Below the pieces are notes generated by a model that was given only the letters and a program-made list of their open reading frames with translations, was not told where the DNA came from and did not search any database. A program made the translations under genes and the position numbers. From Emcibacter sp. (lineage in GTDB: Bacteria; Pseudomonadota; Alphaproteobacteria; Sphingomonadales; Emcibacteraceae): a stretch of 64,000 nt of DNA. The stretch spans positions 2,094,001 through 2,158,000 of the forward strand of contig NZ_OY776217.1 in the NCBI RefSeq assembly GCF_963675455.1, read 5' to 3'. Shown in pieces: positions 44,181 to 52,300 of the stretch. Positions within the stretch are counted from its first letter, which is position 1. Each line of letters opens with the position of its first letter.

Positions 44181-45371
44181 ATGTCAAAAGAAAAGTTTGA
44201 ACGCAATAAGCCGCATTGTAACGTTGGTACCATTGGTCACGTTGACCATGGCAAGACGACCTTGACTGCGGCGATCACGAAGGTTCTTGCTGAAGCCGGT
44301 CACGGCAAGGCAGTTGATTTCGCGAACATCGACAAGGCTCCTGAAGAGCGCGAGCGTGGTATCACGATTTCGACGGCTCACGTTGAGTATGAAACAGACA
44401 ACCGTCACTATGCGCACGTTGACTGTCCTGGCCATGCTGACTATGTGAAGAACATGATCACCGGTGCGGCGCAGATGGACGGCGCTATTCTGGTTGTGAA
44501 CGCTGCTGACGGCCCGATGCCTCAGACCCGCGAGCACATTCTTCTTGCCCGTCAGGTTGGTGTTCCTGCGCTGGTTGTGTTCCTGAACAAGGTTGACCAG
44601 GTTGACGACGAAGAGCTTCTCGAGCTTGTCGAGATGGAAGTTCGCGAGCTTCTGACCGAATATGATTTCCCGGGCGACGATATTCCGATCATTGCCGGTT
44701 CTGCTCTTGCGGCTCTTGAAGGCCGTGATGACGAGATTGGCAAGAACAAGATCCTTGAACTGATGCAGGCTGTTGACGACTATATTCCTCAGCCGGACCG
44801 TCCGAAGGATCAGCCGTTCCTGATGCCGATCGAGGATGTGTTCTCTATTTCCGGTCGTGGTACAGTTGTGACCGGCCGTATCGAGCGCGGTATTGTGAAG
44901 GTTGGCGAGGAAGTCGAGATTGTCGGTATCCGCGACACCCAGAAGACAACTGTGACCGGCGTTGAAATGTTCCGCAAGCTGCTTGACAGCGGTGAAGCCG
45001 GTGACAACGTTGGCGCGCTGCTGCGCGGTGTTGGTCGTGAAGATGTTGAGCGTGGCCAGGTTCTGGCCAAGCCGGGCACCATTACACCGCACACCAAGTT
45101 CAAGGCTGAAGCCTACATCCTGACCAAGGAAGAGGGCGGTCGTCATACACCGTTCTTCACCAACTACCGTCCGCAGTTTTACTTCCGTACAACTGACGTG
45201 ACCGGTGTTGTGACCCTTCCGGAAGGTACGGAAATGGTTATGCCTGGTGACAATATTGCGGTTGATGTCGAGCTGATCGCTCCGATCGCCATGGACGAAG
45301 GTCTGCGTTTCGCCATCCGTGAAGGCGGTCGTACCGTCGGTGCCGGCGTCGTTGCCAAAGTTATCGAATAA
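44181..45371 (+). CDS. tuf: Elongation factor Tu, copy 1
   Basis: A 396-residue GTPase that brings aminoacyl-tRNA to the ribosome. GHVDHGKT (P loop, residues 19-26), DCPGHADY (81-88), NKVD (136-139) and the switch region RGITISTAH are intact. Its nucleotide sequence appears almost identical to the second copy at 61087-62277: the only coding difference I can see is the third base of codon 272 (A here, G there) plus a TAA stop instead of TAG. AGGTGG precedes the ATG. It sits in the tRNA-Tyr, tRNA-Gly, tuf, tRNA-Trp, secE, nusG run. Confidence 0.99.
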   Translation: MSKEKFERNKPHCNVGTIGHVDHGKTTLTAAITKVLAEAGHGKAVDFANIDKAPEERERGITISTAHVEYETDNRHYAHVDCPGHADYVKNMITGAAQMDGAILVVNAADGPMPQTREHILLARQVGVPALVVFLNKVDQVDDEELLELVEMEVRELLTEYDFPGDDIPIIAGSALAALEGRDDEIGKNKILELMQAVDDYIPQPDRPKDQPFLMPIEDVFSISGRGTVVTGRIERGIVKVGEEVEIVGIRDTQKTTVTGVEMFRKLLDSGEAGDNVGALLRGVGREDVERGQVLAKPGTITPHTKFKAEAYILTKEEGGRHTPFFTNYRPQFYFRTTDVTGVVTLPEGTEMVMPGDNIAVDVELIAPIAMDEGLRFAIREGGRTVGAGVVAKVIE

Positions 45372-45395
45372 AATCTGAAGCATTCTTCAGGCGCA

Positions 45396-45419
45396 CGGGG
45401 CGGATGCTTTTCCGCCCCG
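45396..45419 (+). terminator. Hairpin after tuf copy 1
   Basis: Perfect 9-base stem CGGGGCGGA (45396-45404) / TCCGCCCCG (45411-45419) with a short loop, 25 bases after the tuf stop. There is no strong T-run, so it may act as a transcription attenuator or RNA-processing boundary before the tRNA-Trp promoter. Confidence 0.55.
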
Positions 45420-45489
45420 ATTGCGTTCAGGCCGGTTGTATAATGAATTGCCGGTTGAAAACTTTTTTAAGACGGCGCCCATTTTCGCA

Positions 45490-45518
45490 TTGCACTTGCG
45501 GGGGGGCCGTTTTATAAC
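45490..45518 (+). promoter_or_regulatory. Candidate promoter of tRNA-Trp-secE-nusG
   Basis: TTGCAC at 45490-45495 and TATAAC at 45513-45518, 17 bases apart, with an odd G-run in the spacer. The -10 ends 15 bases before tRNA-Trp. Confidence 0.6.
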
Positions 45519-45533
45519 GTGCGACACAATTGA

Positions 45534-45609
45534 AGGAGTGTAGCTCAGCTGGTAGAGCACCGGTCTCCAAAACCGGGTGTCGGGGGTTCGAATCCCTCCA
45601 CTCCTGCCA
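45534..45609 (+). tRNA. tRNA-Trp (anticodon CCA)
   Basis: A 76-base cloverleaf with encoded CCA. AGGAGTG pairs with CACTCCT, the anticodon stem CCGGT/ACCGG encloses CTCCAAA with CCA at 45567-45569, and GGTTCGAATCC is the T arm. Placed directly ahead of secE, as in many bacteria where trnW precedes secE-nusG. Confidence 0.97.
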
Positions 45610-45680
45610 TTTCGTTGAAAACGAGCGGTGGTCATGATAGACGAGCCGCCTTTCGGCAGAAAAAGAACGGATAACTGAAA

Positions 45681-45878
45681 ATGTCAAAAACAAGTCCTGC
45701 AGAATTTGTCCGGCAAGTCCGGCAGGAGGTTTCCAAGGTAAGCTGGCCCACGCGGAAGGAAACCACAATAACGACAGTGATGGTCTTTATTATGGCTTTC
45801 ATTATGGCAGTATTCTTTTTTCTGGTGGATTTGGGACTGTCGAACATCGTTTCACTGATTTTGGGTCTCGGAGGATAA
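45681..45878 (+). CDS. secE: Protein translocase subunit SecE
   Basis: A 65-residue inner-membrane protein of the SecYEG channel. The short alphaproteobacterial form has the conserved amphipathic start FVRQVRQEVSKVSWPTRKE (residues 9-27) and a single helix MVFIMAFIMAVFFFLVDLGL. The stop is two bases before the nusG ATG, so the genes are coupled. Confidence 0.96.
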   Translation: MSKTSPAEFVRQVRQEVSKVSWPTRKETTITTVMVFIMAFIMAVFFFLVDLGLSNIVSLILGLGG

Positions 45879-45880
45879 GC

Positions 45881-46417
45881 ATGTCGTCTCGTGCAAAATG
45901 GTACATTATTCAGGCCTATTCCGGTTTTGAAAAAAAGGTTGCCCAGAGTGTGACCGATCAGGCCGTTCAGCAGGGGCTTGATTCCCTGATCGAGCAGGTC
46001 ATTGTGCCGACAGAAGAAATTGTTGAAGTCAAGCGTGGTCAGAAAGTGACCTCCGAACGCAAGTTTTTCCCGGGTTACGTCCTGGCTAAAATGATCATGA
46101 ATGACCAGACCTATCATCTGATCAAGAACACCCCAAAGGTTTCCGGATTCCTGGGGTCCGGCGGCAAGCCATCGCCGATTACCGAAAAGGAAGCGGAGCG
46201 CATTCTGCATCAGGTTGAAGAGGGGGTTGAGCGTCCGCGTCCGTCCATCTCTTATGAAATCGGTGAAGAGGTCAAGGTTATCGACGGACCGTTCACTTCC
46301 TTCACAGGTATTGTTGAGGACGTGGATGAAGAAAAGTCCCGGGTCAAGGTTTCTGTTTCCATTTTCGGTCGCGCAACCCCGGTGGAACTGGAATATGCGC
46401 AGGTCGAAAAGGGCTAG
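45881..46417 (+). CDS. nusG: Transcription termination/antitermination factor NusG
   Basis: A 178-residue protein with N-terminal NGN domain (WYIIQAYSGFEKKVA to about 115, including FFPGYVLAKMIMNDQTYHLI) and C-terminal KOW domain (GEEVKVIDGPFTSFTGIVED). It binds RNA polymerase and couples it to Rho or to the ribosome. GGAGG lies upstream of ATG 45881, inside the end of secE. Confidence 0.98.
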   Translation: MSSRAKWYIIQAYSGFEKKVAQSVTDQAVQQGLDSLIEQVIVPTEEIVEVKRGQKVTSERKFFPGYVLAKMIMNDQTYHLIKNTPKVSGFLGSGGKPSPITEKEAERILHQVEEGVERPRPSISYEIGEEVKVIDGPFTSFTGIVEDVDEEKSRVKVSVSIFGRATPVELEYAQVEKG

Positions 46418-46626
46418 AAAAAAGGTCTGGCGTTTTTGCCTTCGGGCTGTTATAAGCCAGCCTTTCATGAGTCGTTTTAATCTGTAAACGGTAGTGAAAT
46501 TCTGAAGAAAACGGCGAAAATGCTGTTTTTTTCGAAAGTGTGGGAGGTCAGCCATGGCCGGACCACGCCCCTTAAAAGGCTTCCCGGAAGGGGAGTTGAT
46601 TTTTATATTTTGTCAAAGGGACTATA
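46418..46626 (+). promoter_or_regulatory. Leader of rplK-rplA with stem-loops
   Basis: A 209-base spacer between nusG and rplK. It holds GCC-TTCG-GGC (46438-46447) inside a longer stem (AAAGGTCTGGC with GCCAGCCTTT), and a second hairpin CCCCTT (46568-46573) / AAGGGG (46588-46593) close to rplK. In other bacteria L1 represses rplK-rplA by binding the leader near the L11 gene. The second hairpin is the candidate site but I cannot match it to the rRNA L1 site by eye. Confidence 0.4.
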
Positions 46627-47055
46627 ATGGCGAAGAAAATTCAAGGTTATATCAAGTTGCAGATCCCTGCCGGAGCTGCAAATCCGTCACCGCCAATCGG
46701 TACTGCACTCGGTCAGCGCGGTGTGAATATTATGGAATTCTGTAAGGCTTTTAATGCCGCGACAGGCGAGATGGAAAAAGGGATGCCGATCCCGACCATC
46801 ATCACCGTGTTCCAGGATAAAAGTTTTACATTTGTGACCAAGGCGCCGCCGGCATCATTCCTTATTATGAAAGCGGCCGGTCTGAAAAAGGGATCCTCCA
46901 CTCCCGGTCGTGCGTCTGCAGGAACTATTTCTCTGGACAAGGTTCGTGAAATTGCCGATTTCAAGATGCAGGACCTGAACGCCAATTCGATTGAAGCGGC
47001 TATGGAAATCATCAAAGGTACCGCCCGTTCTATGGGCATGAAGGTGGAGGGTTAA
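46627..47055 (+). CDS. rplK: 50S ribosomal protein L11
   Basis: A 142-residue L11 with the proline-rich KLQIPAGAANPSPPIGTALGQ N-terminal domain and C-terminal rRNA-binding AGTISLDKVREIADFKMQDLN. AAAGGGAC ribosome-binding site precedes the start. It binds the GTPase-associated centre of 23S rRNA. Four bases separate it from rplA. Confidence 0.98.
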   Translation: MAKKIQGYIKLQIPAGAANPSPPIGTALGQRGVNIMEFCKAFNAATGEMEKGMPIPTIITVFQDKSFTFVTKAPPASFLIMKAAGLKKGSSTPGRASAGTISLDKVREIADFKMQDLNANSIEAAMEIIKGTARSMGMKVEG

Positions 47056-47059
47056 GATT

Positions 47060-47758
47060 ATGGCGCGTATTTCCAAACGTGTTAAGGCCATCCGTGAAGG
47101 TCTGAATACAGACGCTCTCCTGACTGTTGAAGATGCTGTGAAGCTGGTCAAGGAAAAAGCAACTGCGAAATTTGACGAAACTCTTGAGATGGCTGTGCGT
47201 CTGGGTGTTGACCCGCGTCACGCTGACCAGATGGTTCGTGGAATGGTCTCCCTGCCCAACGGGACGGGTAAAGACGTTCGTGTGGCTGTGTTTGCCCGCG
47301 GTGACAAGGCTGACGCCGCCAAGGCTGCCGGTGCCGACCTGGTTGGTGCCGAGGATCTGATGGAGGCGATTCAGGGCGGCGAAATGAATTTCGACCGTTG
47401 TATTGCCACACCGGACATGATGGCAATCGTTGGCCGTCTTGGTAAGGTGCTCGGTCCTCGCGGTCTTATGCCAAACCCTAAACTGGGTACGGTTACCCAG
47501 GATGTGGAAGCTGCCGTTAAGGCGGCCAAGGGTGGCCAGGTTGAATTCCGTGTCGAAAAAGCCGGTATTGTTCATGCCGGTTTCGGTAAGGCAAGTTTTG
47601 ACGAAAGTGCTCTGATCGAAAATGCCAAGGCATTGCTTGATGCGCTTTTGAAAGCCAAACCGACCGGAGCAAAGGGTTCATACCTCAAAGCTATTTCCAT
47701 GAGCTCCACGATGGGTCCTGGTGTGAAGGTTGATGTGGCCGCTGTTTCCGGCGACTGA
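47060..47758 (+). CDS. rplA: 50S ribosomal protein L1
   Basis: A 232-residue L1 of the ribosomal L1 stalk and translational repressor of its own operon in E. coli. Typical segments are FDETLEMAVRLGVDPRHADQMVRG, LPNGTGKDVRV and the signature IVGRLGKVLGPRGLMPNPKLGTV. No abnormality seen. Confidence 0.98.
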   Translation: MARISKRVKAIREGLNTDALLTVEDAVKLVKEKATAKFDETLEMAVRLGVDPRHADQMVRGMVSLPNGTGKDVRVAVFARGDKADAAKAAGADLVGAEDLMEAIQGGEMNFDRCIATPDMMAIVGRLGKVLGPRGLMPNPKLGTVTQDVEAAVKAAKGGQVEFRVEKAGIVHAGFGKASFDESALIENAKALLDALLKAKPTGAKGSYLKAISMSSTMGPGVKVDVAAVSGD

Positions 47759-48104
47759 CACCAAAAAGATTTTGGTCATTCCTTACAGGAGTGACCGCTA
47801 AGGAATTCCGTTGGGTTCGCCTGGCGGAAACTTTGGTCCCGGAGAGGCATGTTTATACAGCTCAAAGGGACCGCCTGTCCGAAACTGCAGGTGTCCTTCT
47901 TCTTTTGAAGGAAGGGCTTAAGCGCAAGGCCTGCAATAGATGGGAGTGTAGGGGTTCCCCTACAGTTTCCGTTTCCTGTCCTGAAAGGGGCAGGATTTGA
48001 CAGGTTTAACAGGTGTGGAAGCATTTGTTTCCATGCTGTGGCTCAACTAGCAGGAATTCGACCTTTCGGGGAAGTGTTTTTGCGTAATTGAATCGGAGAC
48101 GAGA
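47759..48104 (+). promoter_or_regulatory. rplJ leader (L10 autoregulatory region)
   Basis: A 346-base untranslated leader before rplJ, as expected for the L10(L12)4-binding leader of rplJL operons. It has an unusually clean inverted repeat TGTAGGGG/CCCCTACA (47947-47964, forming a short stem as RNA) and a second stem CCTGTCC/GGGGCAGG (47975-47994), plus a further loop near 48015-48040. No reading frame of note. Binding by L10 is inferred from position. Confidence 0.6.
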
Positions 48105-48614
48105 ATGGATAGAGCCCAAAAGAAGGAATCAGTTGCCTTCTTGAAGGATGTCTTCAGTAATTCCGCGACGGTTGTTGTTGTTCGCAACAATGGTCTGAGT
48201 GTTGCTGAGATGACAAACCTGCGGAACGAAATGCGTGAAGCAGGCGCCAGTCTTAAAGTGGCTAAAAACCGCCTTGCTCGTCTTGCTCTTGAAGGTTCCG
48301 ATCTGGAATCAGTTGGTGAATTTCTGGTTGGTCCGACCGCCCTCGGTTATTCCGAAGATCCGGTAGCTCCGGCCAAAATTCTGGTAAAATTTGCCAAGGG
48401 TAACGACGCGCTCGAAGTCCTTGGTGGTGCAATGGGAACGACCGCTCTTGATGTGAATGGAGTTAAGGCTCTGGCAGAACTGCCGTCCCTTGACGAACTT
48501 CGCGGCAAGCTTGTCGGTCTTCTGCAGGCACCGGCTACCAAGCTGGCTGCTATTACCCAGGCACCTGCCGGACAACTGGCTCGTGTTTTCGGTGCTTACG
48601 GATCGCAAGGTTAA
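48105..48614 (+). CDS. rplJ: 50S ribosomal protein L10
   Basis: A 169-residue L10: DRAQKKESVAFLKDVFSNSATVV then SVAEMTNLRNEMREAGASLKVAKNRLARLAL, and the C-terminal helix (PAGQLARVFGAYGSQG) that binds L12 dimers. GGAGACGAGA ribosome-binding site. Anchors the stalk to 23S rRNA. Confidence 0.98.
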   Translation: MDRAQKKESVAFLKDVFSNSATVVVVRNNGLSVAEMTNLRNEMREAGASLKVAKNRLARLALEGSDLESVGEFLVGPTALGYSEDPVAPAKILVKFAKGNDALEVLGGAMGTTALDVNGVKALAELPSLDELRGKLVGLLQAPATKLAAITQAPAGQLARVFGAYGSQG

Positions 48615-48667
48615 GTGCGAAGGTTTTTGGTTTTAGATTGAATTTTTTTGAATTAAGGAAATGAACA

Positions 48668-49042
48668 ATGGCTGATCTTGGAAAGCTTGTTGATGAACTC
48701 TCTACACTGACCGTTCTGGAAGCTGCAGAACTGTCTAAAATGCTCGAAGAAAAATGGGGCGTATCTGCCGCTGCTCCTGTTGCTGTTGCTGCTGCCGGTG
48801 CTCCGGCTGGTGGTGAAGCCGCAGAAGAAAAAACTGACTTTGATGTTGTTCTTACCGCTGCCGGCGATAAGAAAATCAACGTCATTAAAGAAGTCCGCGC
48901 CATCACCGGTCTTGGCCTGAAAGAAGCCAAGGAACTGGTTGAAGGTGCTCCTAAGACTGTTAAGGAAGCAGCACCGAAGGCTGAAGCTGAAGAGCTTAAA
49001 GCCAAACTGGAAGCTGCTGGCGCTTCTGTCGAGCTCAAATAG
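48668..49042 (+). CDS. rplL: 50S ribosomal protein L7/L12
   Basis: A 124-residue L12: N-terminal dimer helices LVDELSTLTVLEAAELSKML, an Ala/Val/Pro hinge (PVAVAAAGAPAGGEA) and C-terminal factor-binding domain with KINVIKEVRAITGLGLKEAK. Flexible stalk protein recruiting translational GTPases. Confidence 0.98.
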   Translation: MADLGKLVDELSTLTVLEAAELSKMLEEKWGVSAAAPVAVAAAGAPAGGEAAEEKTDFDVVLTAAGDKKINVIKEVRAITGLGLKEAKELVEGAPKTVKEAAPKAEAEELKAKLEAAGASVELK

Positions 49043-49058
49043 AGTTGACAATTCTGGG

Positions 49059-49089
49059 TGGCCGGTTGCCCGATTAGGGCGACTGGCCA
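49059..49089 (+). terminator. Hairpin between rplL and rpoB (attenuator-like)
   Basis: A 13-base stem with two G-T pairs (49059-49071 with 49077-49089, GATTA loop) without a T-run. In E. coli this interval contains an attenuator and an RNase III site; the position here suggests an equivalent that lets a fraction of transcripts continue into rpoBC. Confidence 0.6.
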
Positions 49090-49329
49090 TTCGGCCTCTC
49101 GGGGCGAATATCTGTCTGGACATGATGGGGTTCTGGTAATTCTGGTGGGAAAACAACATATTACCATTGAAATTAAAAGAGATTTGGTCCATTTTAAGCT
49201 GCCGTTTTCAGAAGAAATTTCTGAAGCGGTTTCTGCCGTCTAGATAGATAATTTATTTTATCACTCTGATTTTTAATGCCAAGGCATTGATATTAGAGGT
49301 TTTTTTAAATACTGTGGCGAGGATTCAGC

Positions 49330-52300
49330 ATGGCGACTTCCTATTCCAGTCGTAAAAAAGTTCGCAAAAATTTCGGACGTATTACAGAAGTGGCAGAGAT
49401 GCCGAACCTGATCAAGGTGCAGGTCAGCTCCTATGATCAGTTTCTTCAGACTGATATTGAGGCCGAAGACCGAAATAATGACGGTCTGCAGGGCGTGTTC
49501 AAGTCTGTTTTTCCGATTACCGATTTTGCAGAGACGGCTTCCCTGGAGTTTGTCTCCTATGAACTGGAAAAACCCAAATATGATGTTGAGGAATGCCAGC
49601 AGCGCGACATGACCTATGCTGCGCCCCTGCGTGTTACTCTTCGCCTGATTGTTTTTGAAGTTGACGAGGAAACCGAAGCACGGTCCGTCCTGGACATTAA
49701 AGAACAGGATGTTTACATGGGCGATCTGCCCCTGATGACCGATAACGGTACCTTTGTTGTCAACGGTACGGAACGTGTGATCGTCAGCCAGATGCACCGC
49801 TCGCCAGGTGTGTTCTTCGATCATGACAAGGGTAAAACCCACTCTTCCGGTAAGTTCCTGTTTGCAGCACGTGTGATCCCTTATCGCGGATCCTGGCTGG
49901 ACTTTGAATTTGACGCCAAGGACATTGTCCATGTGCGTATTGACCGTCGCCGTAAAATGCCGGTGACAACCCTGCTGTATGCGCTTGGCATGTCTTCCGA
50001 GGAAATTCTCAATTTCTTCTATGATTTTGCGACCTATAAACGCAACAAGAGCGGCTGGATTGTTCCCTTTGATCCGGTAAACTGGCGCGGTGCCAAACCG
50101 GCCTTTGATCTTGTGAATGCCGCGAACGGCGAAGTTGTCGTCGAAGCCGGCAAGAAGATAACCCCGCGTCTGGCCAACAAGCTGGCCAAGGACGGCCTGA
50201 CGGAGCTGCTTCTTCCCAAAGAAGAGCTGATCGGTCGTTTTGCCGCCGAGGATATGGTGAACGGGAAAACCGGTGAAATTTATATCGAGGCCGGTGAGGA
50301 GATCACGGAAGATCACCTGCAGGTTCTTGAAGATGCCGGATACAAGGAAGTCAACACCCTTGATATCGACCATGTGAATATCGGCCCTTATATTCGTAAC
50401 ACCCTGATGGGTGACAAAAGCGAAAATGAGGAAATGGCGCTGTCCGAGATCTACCGCGTCATGCGTCCCGGTGAGCCGCCGACCCGTGAAACGGCCGATG
50501 CGCTGTTCCATGGCCTGTTCTTTGATGAAGAACGCTATGACCTGTCCTCAGTCGGTCGCGTGAAAATGAATATGCGTCTTGGCCTGGATGCGGAGGACAA
50601 TGTCCGCGTTCTGCGCAAGGAAGACATTCTGAAGATCCTGAAAACCCTGATGGAACTGAAAGACGGCAAGGGCAGTGTCGATGATATCGACCATCTGGGT
50701 AACCGTCGTGTGCGTTCTGTCGGCGAGCTGATGGAAAACCAGTATCGTATCGGTCTGCTTCGCATGGAGCGCGCCATTCGTGAACGGATGAGCAGCATCG
50801 ATATCGACACCGTCATGCCCCATGATCTGGTCAACGCGAAACCGGCCGTGGCCGCGGTGCGTGAATTCTTCGGTTCGTCCCAGCTCAGCCAGTTTATGGA
50901 CCAGACCAACCCGCTCAGCGAGATTACCCACAAGCGTCGTCTTTCGGCGCTTGGCCCGGGCGGTCTGACCCGCGAGCGTGCCGGCTTTGAAGTGCGCGAC
51001 GTGCATACGACCCATTACGGCCGGATCTGTCCCATTGAGACTCCTGAAGGACCGAACATTGGTCTGATCAACTCCCTGGCGACCTTTGCCAAAGTCAATA
51101 AATACGGCTTTATCGAAACTCCTTATCGCAAGGTGCATGACGGCAAGGTGAGCGGCGATGTGATTTACCTGTCCGCTATGGAAGAGGAAAAATACACTGT
51201 TGCCCAGGCCAATACGCCGCTGAATGACGATGGGACCTTTGTGCCGGAACTGATCGACTGCCGTGAGGCAGGTGAGCATCACCTCAAACAGCCCGAGCAG
51301 ATCGACCTGATGGACGTTTCTCCCAAACAGGTTGTGTCCGTTGCGGCAGCACTTATTCCGTTCCTGGAAAACGATGACGCCAACCGCGCGCTGATGGGAT
51401 CAAACATGCAGCGTCAGGCCGTGCCTCTGGTACGGGCGGAATCGCCTTTTGTCGGTACCGGCATGGAACGGGTTGTCGCCCGTGACTCCGGGGCTGCCAT
51501 TGTGGCCGAACGTGCCGGTATTGTGGATCAGGTCGATGCGACCCGTATTGTGGTGCGTGTGACGGAAGAAGTCGAGCCGGGTGCGTCTGGTGTGGATATC
51601 TACACCCTGCGCAAGTTCCAGCGTTCGAACCAGAACACCTGCATCAACCAGCGTCCGCTGGTGAAAGTCGGTGACATTCTGAACCGCGGTGACGTCATGG
51701 CTGACGGTCCGTCCACGGACATGGGCGAACTGGCGCTTGGCCGGAACGTTCTCGTGGCCTTTATGCCCTGGAACGGTTACAACTTCGAGGATTCCATTCT
51801 GATTTCCGAACGGATCGTGAAAGACGACGTCTTTACCTCTATCCATATCGAGGAATTCGAGGTGATGGCCCGCGATACCAAGCTTGGTCCGGAAGAAATC
51901 ACCCGTGATATTCCAAACGTGGGTGAGGAAGGGCTTCGCAGCCTGGACGAGGCCGGCATCGTTTATATCGGTGCCGAGGTTCATCCTGGTGACATTATGG
52001 TCGGTAAAATCACCCCGAAAGGCGAAAGCCCGATGACACCGGAAGAAAAGCTTCTGCGTGCCATCTTTGGCGAGAAAGCTGCTGACGTGCGGGATACATC
52101 CCTGCGCCTGCCGCCGGGGGTTGCCGGTACTGTCGTGGAAGTTCGTGTCTTCAACCGTCACGGTATCGACAAGGACGAACGCGCGATCGCCATCGAACGT
52201 GAAGAGATCGAGCGTCTGTCAAAAGACCGTGAGGACGAGCAGAATATTCTCGACCGCAATATCTATGCCCGTCTGAAGCCGATGCTTCTGGGCAATGTGA

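Noticed and set aside
44184..45383. A 399-residue minus-strand frame over tuf, repeated at 61090-62052
   Set aside because: Antisense to EF-Tu and reproduced in the second copy only because the genes are identical.
45439..45444. A TATAAT hexamer after tuf copy 1 as promoter for tRNA-Trp
   Set aside because: No -35 sequence lies 16-18 bases upstream; the TTGCAC/TATAAC pair at 45490-45518 fits better.
49273..50511. A 412-residue minus-strand frame opposite rpoB
   Set aside because: Shadow frame of a highly expressed gene with biased codons; no ribosome-binding site or family pattern.
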